Source: Flavobacterium sp. N1736
GTDB lineage: Bacteria; Bacteroidota; Bacteroidia; Flavobacteriales; Flavobacteriaceae
NCBI RefSeq assembly: GCF_025947065.1
Contig: NZ_CP109994.1
Span: 310,001-374,000 of the forward strand
Reading direction: 5' to 3'
Length of the DNA stretch: 64,000 bases
Shown: piece after piece, positions 61,048 through 64,000 of the stretch
Numbering within the stretch: position 1 is the first letter of the stretch
How the letters are laid out: every line of letters starts with the position of its first letter
Made by a program: the position numbers and the translations under genes
The notes under the pieces: generated by a model
What the model was told of the DNA's origin: nothing
The model's input: the letters and a program-made list of their open reading frames with translations, nothing else
The model's database searches: none

Positions 61048-62907
61048 TTATCCTTTTAACCATGCTGTTTTAAGTTTTTCTTTTGAAGCATCTGTTGCTT
61101 TAAAAGTTTCTTTTTCTTCGTATGGTAATTTCACAGTACCTTTTACAGTTTGTTCTTTGCCATCACGTTTTATTTGAAGTGTAATTGGATCGTTTTCTTT
61201 CCAGTTTTCACTTTCTGTAATTAAGTCATAGATATTAGTTAATGAATATGGTTTATTGTTTACAGAAAGGATAATATCACCACCTTTTAAATTTAATCCT
61301 TTAAAGAAATCATTTGGTTCAATATCAGGACGAATAGCAATTTCTTTTGTTTGTTTATCAATTTTAATATACGGAGTTTGTCCTTTTAAGAAAATTGGTC
61401 CGGCAGTTTTTTCTGATGATTTTGTAACACCAACTTTAGCCAAATAAAAATCGTAAGGAATTGGCGTTGTTCCTGAAACATATTTATTTAAAAATTCACC
61501 AACTTCAGGATAAGTCAATTGCGTAATTTTCGCAAAAAGTTCGTTATCATTAAAAGGTTTTTCAACACCGTATTCGCTGGCTAATTTATGCATTAAGTCA
61601 AGAATTCCTCTTTCGCCATTGCTTTTTTCTCTAATAATGATGTCAATACACATACCAATTAAAGCTCCTTTTTGATATACATTCAAGTATTGGTCTTTGT
61701 ATGGCTGCTCTAAAACATTTTTACTCATTACAGTAAATGACATTGTATCATTTAAGCCTTTTGCCTGTTCGATTTTATCAGCAATACGAGTATAAAATTC
61801 AGCTTCGTCAATTAAACCCTGATTAATTTGAAAAAGGTTTGCAAAATATTCTGTTACACCTTCGTACATCCATAAATGCTCTGACATTTGTGGTGCGTTG
61901 TAATCAAAATACTGAATTTCTTTTGAGTGTATGGTTAATGGAGTTACGATATGAAAAAACTCATGAGAAACTACATCTTTCATCGATTCTACCAATTTTT
62001 CTTTTGGCATAGATTCCGGTAAAACAACTGTTGTAGCCGTTGGATGCTCTAACGCACCAAAACCGTGTGCGTCATCTTTTGCCATGCTTGACAAATACAA
62101 TAAAACAGTGTATTTTTTAGTCGCGTTTACTTTTCCTAAAAAGTTTTTTTGCGCCGTCATCATTGTTTTCATTTCCGGTGTAATACTTTCGGCAGTAAAT
62201 TTTCCTGTTGGAGAATAAACAGCAATCAAAATATCCATTCCGTTTACGTTGAATGTAGTATAATCCGGTTTAGAATACATAATTGGATTTTCGACCAAAA
62301 CTGCATAACGCGGTGTTGTAAAAACATCGCTTGTTTTGCTTGCATCTTCATCTGTCATCGAAGTTGCTCCCCAAAGTGTTTCAGGATGTGTGATGGTAAC
62401 TTTATACGGAACATCTAATTTATCCTGAAAATACCCCACAAACCCGTGTGTATTTACCATGAAATTAATTCCTGCGTTGATATTAGTTCCTGCTGGCGAA
62501 AAAACATCGTCATTTCCAAAACCTGTTCCTTTTTCAGTATCAAAAGTATCGCCAACTAAATAACTTACTTTTTTTAATGTTTTAGCATTTGAAATAGACC
62601 ATGAATTATCGTCGATTCTTTTTACCGTTAAAGGGTTTCCTTTAGCATCAAAAGCTCTAAAATCATCTGAATATTTACCGTAATTATCTGTAGAATAAGT
62701 TCCCGGCACTGTTTTAGGAATGCTGTAAATTACTTCGTCTGTTTTTATTGCCGGAGGCGTAACAGTTACCAAAACTTTATCGTCTTTTACATCGACAAGG
62801 TTAATGTTAACTTCTACTGTATTGCTTTTTGCAGCTCCGGAAGTAGCACCGGTTTTACAGCTCCAAAACGTTACCGCAAGAGCTAATGTGTAAAGTATTT
62901 TTTTCAT
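61048..62907 (-). CDS. M61-family glycyl aminopeptidase-like peptidase with PDZ domain
   Basis: 619 residues. Lipoprotein signal LALAVTFWSCKTG. N-terminal beta-domain, then the catalytic thermolysin-like domain with VVSHEFFHIVTPL (HEFFH at 315-319) and the third ligand Glu349 in MYEGVTEYFANLF. A C-terminal PDZ domain (FKGLNLKGGDIILSVNNKPY) follows. M61 enzymes are zinc aminopeptidases, preferring Gly/Ala at P1. Surface or periplasmic. Confidence 0.9.
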   Translation of the reverse strand: MKKILYTLALAVTFWSCKTGATSGAAKSNTVEVNINLVDVKDDKVLVTVTPPAIKTDEVIYSIPKTVPGTYSTDNYGKYSDDFRAFDAKGNPLTVKRIDDNSWSISNAKTLKKVSYLVGDTFDTEKGTGFGNDDVFSPAGTNINAGINFMVNTHGFVGYFQDKLDVPYKVTITHPETLWGATSMTDEDASKTSDVFTTPRYAVLVENPIMYSKPDYTTFNVNGMDILIAVYSPTGKFTAESITPEMKTMMTAQKNFLGKVNATKKYTVLLYLSSMAKDDAHGFGALEHPTATTVVLPESMPKEKLVESMKDVVSHEFFHIVTPLTIHSKEIQYFDYNAPQMSEHLWMYEGVTEYFANLFQINQGLIDEAEFYTRIADKIEQAKGLNDTMSFTVMSKNVLEQPYKDQYLNVYQKGALIGMCIDIIIREKSNGERGILDLMHKLASEYGVEKPFNDNELFAKITQLTYPEVGEFLNKYVSGTTPIPYDFYLAKVGVTKSSEKTAGPIFLKGQTPYIKIDKQTKEIAIRPDIEPNDFFKGLNLKGGDIILSVNNKPYSLTNIYDLITESENWKENDPITLQIKRDGKEQTVKGTVKLPYEEKETFKATDASKEKLKTAWLKG

Positions 62908-62979
62908 TTGTTTATGTTTAGTTATGTGTATTGGACTTACAAAATGTAATAATGTTACACGAATTTGAAAATATAAAAA

Positions 62980-63004
62980 AAAACTCCTGATTCACAGGAG
63001 TTTT
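62980..63004 (-). terminator. Terminator of the DUF2805 gene
   Basis: AAAACTCCTG pairs with CAGGAGTTTT around ATTCA, T run on the minus strand side. Confidence 0.7.
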
Positions 63005-63007
63005 ATG

Positions 63008-63286
63008 TTAGTCAAGTTTGTTCTTTATATAATATTTTCCATCCAAATCTTCATCAAAATCATCTATTTTAACGGGTTTTGGTTTTGGTTTATTTGCAAT
63101 TGCCTTCTTTTTCCACATTTCAAATTTTTCGAGTGGCATTTTCTTTTTCATGATTTCCAGAACTTCTTTTTCTGCCAATCCAAATTCTTTTTTTATAATT
63201 TCAAATGGATTTCTTTCTTCCAAGGCTAACGAAACAAGTTTTTCCGTTTGTTCCCAGCTCAACTCTTTGCGGTTACTCTTTTTCAT
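63008..63286 (-). CDS. DUF2805 (TIGR03643) family protein
   Basis: 92 residues from ATG 63286 (MKKSNRKELSWEQTEKLVSL); a GTG one codon upstream is possible. The family motif ERNPFEIIKKEFGLAEKEVL, and MPLEKFEMWKKKAIANKPKP are clear. Small, basic, HTH-like; role not established, but widely kept in Bacteroidetes. Confidence 0.85.
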   Translation of the reverse strand: MKKSNRKELSWEQTEKLVSLALEERNPFEIIKKEFGLAEKEVLEIMKKKMPLEKFEMWKKKAIANKPKPKPVKIDDFDEDLDGKYYIKNKLD

Positions 63287-63397
63287 CACGTGAAAATTAA
63301 TTCAAAATAGGGGTTAATGATTAATAGATTGATTTTCAATTTAAGTATCAATATTAATAAAAAAAATAATTAGTTGGTTCGATCCGGTGCACTTTTT

Positions 63398-64000
63398 TTA
63401 ATGATTTTGCTTGTTTTTTCCGGATCTTGATTTTTGAAACGGAATTTGCAATAAATTTTTCAGTTTGTTATGTTCTTCGGGAGCCATATGTGTGTCTACT
63501 CCATAAATTAATTTTTCTTTTGGCAAAGTTGTAAAAGTTCCAAAAAGACGATCCCAAACAGAAAAAATGTTGCCATAATTACTGTCTGTATACGGTAAAA
63601 CATAATGATGATGCACTTTATGCATATTAGGAGATACGATCAAATAACTTAGGATATTGTCTAATTTATTGGGTAAAGATATATTGGCATGATTAAATTG
63701 CGACGCTACAACCGATAAACTCTGATATAAAAATACCATCCACATTGGGCTTCCTACAATTAAAACACCAAGAGTTGTAAATACAAAACGTATTATGCTT
63801 TCTCCCGGATGATGACGATTTGCTGTTGTAGTATCAATCCAGGTATCTGTATGATGAATGAGGTGAAAACGCCATAGAAATTTTACTTTATGTTCAATAA
63901 AATGGACTAAATAAGCGCCTATTAAATCTAATAGAAGCAATCCAATAATGGTATAAAGCCAAATAGGAATTTGGGGCAGCCATTGCAGTATTCCAAAATG
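63398..64000 (-). CDS. Sterol desaturase / fatty acid hydroxylase family, 5' end outside window
   Basis: The frame is open from the stop (63398) to the window end, about 200 codons, so the N-terminus is missing. Di-iron His motifs: FLWRFHLIHHTDTWID (HxxxH H), RHHPGE, and NMHKVHHHYVLPY with a DSNYGNIFSVWDRLFGTF tail. Several membrane segments. Hydroxylates or desaturates lipid substrates; the lipid here is unknown. Confidence 0.88.
   Translation of the reverse strand, partial: HFGILQWLPQIPIWLYTIIGLLLLDLIGAYLVHFIEHKVKFLWRFHLIHHTDTWIDTTTANRHHPGESIIRFVFTTLGVLIVGSPMWMVFLYQSLSVVASQFNHANISLPNKLDNILSYLIVSPNMHKVHHHYVLPYTDSNYGNIFSVWDRLFGTFTTLPKEKLIYGVDTHMAPEEHNKLKNLLQIPFQKSRSGKNKQNH

Overview
The window looks like chromosomal DNA of a Flavobacterium-type Bacteroidetes. 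It is AT-rich, and many genes have a TAnnTTTG -7 element instead of an E. coli-type promoter. It carries Bacteroidetes-type proteins: GSII plus GSIII glutamine synthetases, a CsgA/B/E/F/G curli locus, a GH92 mannosidase, IcmF, M61 peptidase and PorT-like porin. No rRNA, tRNA, CRISPR array or transposase gene was seen.

Layout. 1-6.4 kb: 5' part of a type IA topoisomerase gene, a TetX-like flavin monooxygenase with an AraC-type regulator, PhzF, DUF1877 and cupin proteins, a small acidic protein and a broken copy of its 3' end beside a REP-like palindrome. 6.5-7.8 kb: two overlapping double-glycine-leader peptides missed by a 60-residue cutoff, a hairpin and a four-helix membrane protein, i.e. 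a candidate two-peptide bacteriocin with immunity protein, followed by a nested inverted-repeat element. 7.8-9.7 kb: a P-loop ATPase with a small partner. 10-11 kb: prfA. 11.5-18 kb: an envelope/stress block on the minus strand (holin-X-like, YtxH, Lmo0937-type, porin, DUF4142, CHASE3 histidine kinase, response regulator, AraC protein, CsbD, Dps). 18-28 kb: pyrF, a metal-receptor protein, catalase, a frameshifted purU, small envelope proteins and an L,D-transpeptidase. 28.4-31.9 kb: fused isobutyryl-CoA mutase.

32-39.4 kb is an accessory region: a metallopeptidase-like lipoprotein with a small secreted partner, several REP palindromes, an XRE regulator opposite a paralogue of the small acidic protein, and four tandem paralogous secreted ~130-residue proteins. 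Three of these four, and the neighbouring AraC gene, share an almost invariant upstream element with a palindromic AACC-N6-GGTT core. 39.5-40 kb holds a tandemly duplicated MITE-like element; a third copy lies inside the curli locus. 40-47.6 kb: esterase, lipoproteins, TerC, and divergent glutamine synthetases. 48-54 kb: the curli operon, in which the CsgE-like gene is split at a run of ten A containing the dnaX-type slippery heptamer A_AAA_AAG. 54-64 kb: PurM, GNAT, GH92 mannosidase, M61 peptidase, DUF2805 and a sterol-desaturase-family gene running off the edge.

Three reading frames (purU, a collagen-like lipoprotein, csgE) each look one base short. The first two both lie in a CCGGG-like context and may be assembly errors; the third could be real recoding. 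All functions are inferred from motifs read by eye; no database search was run.
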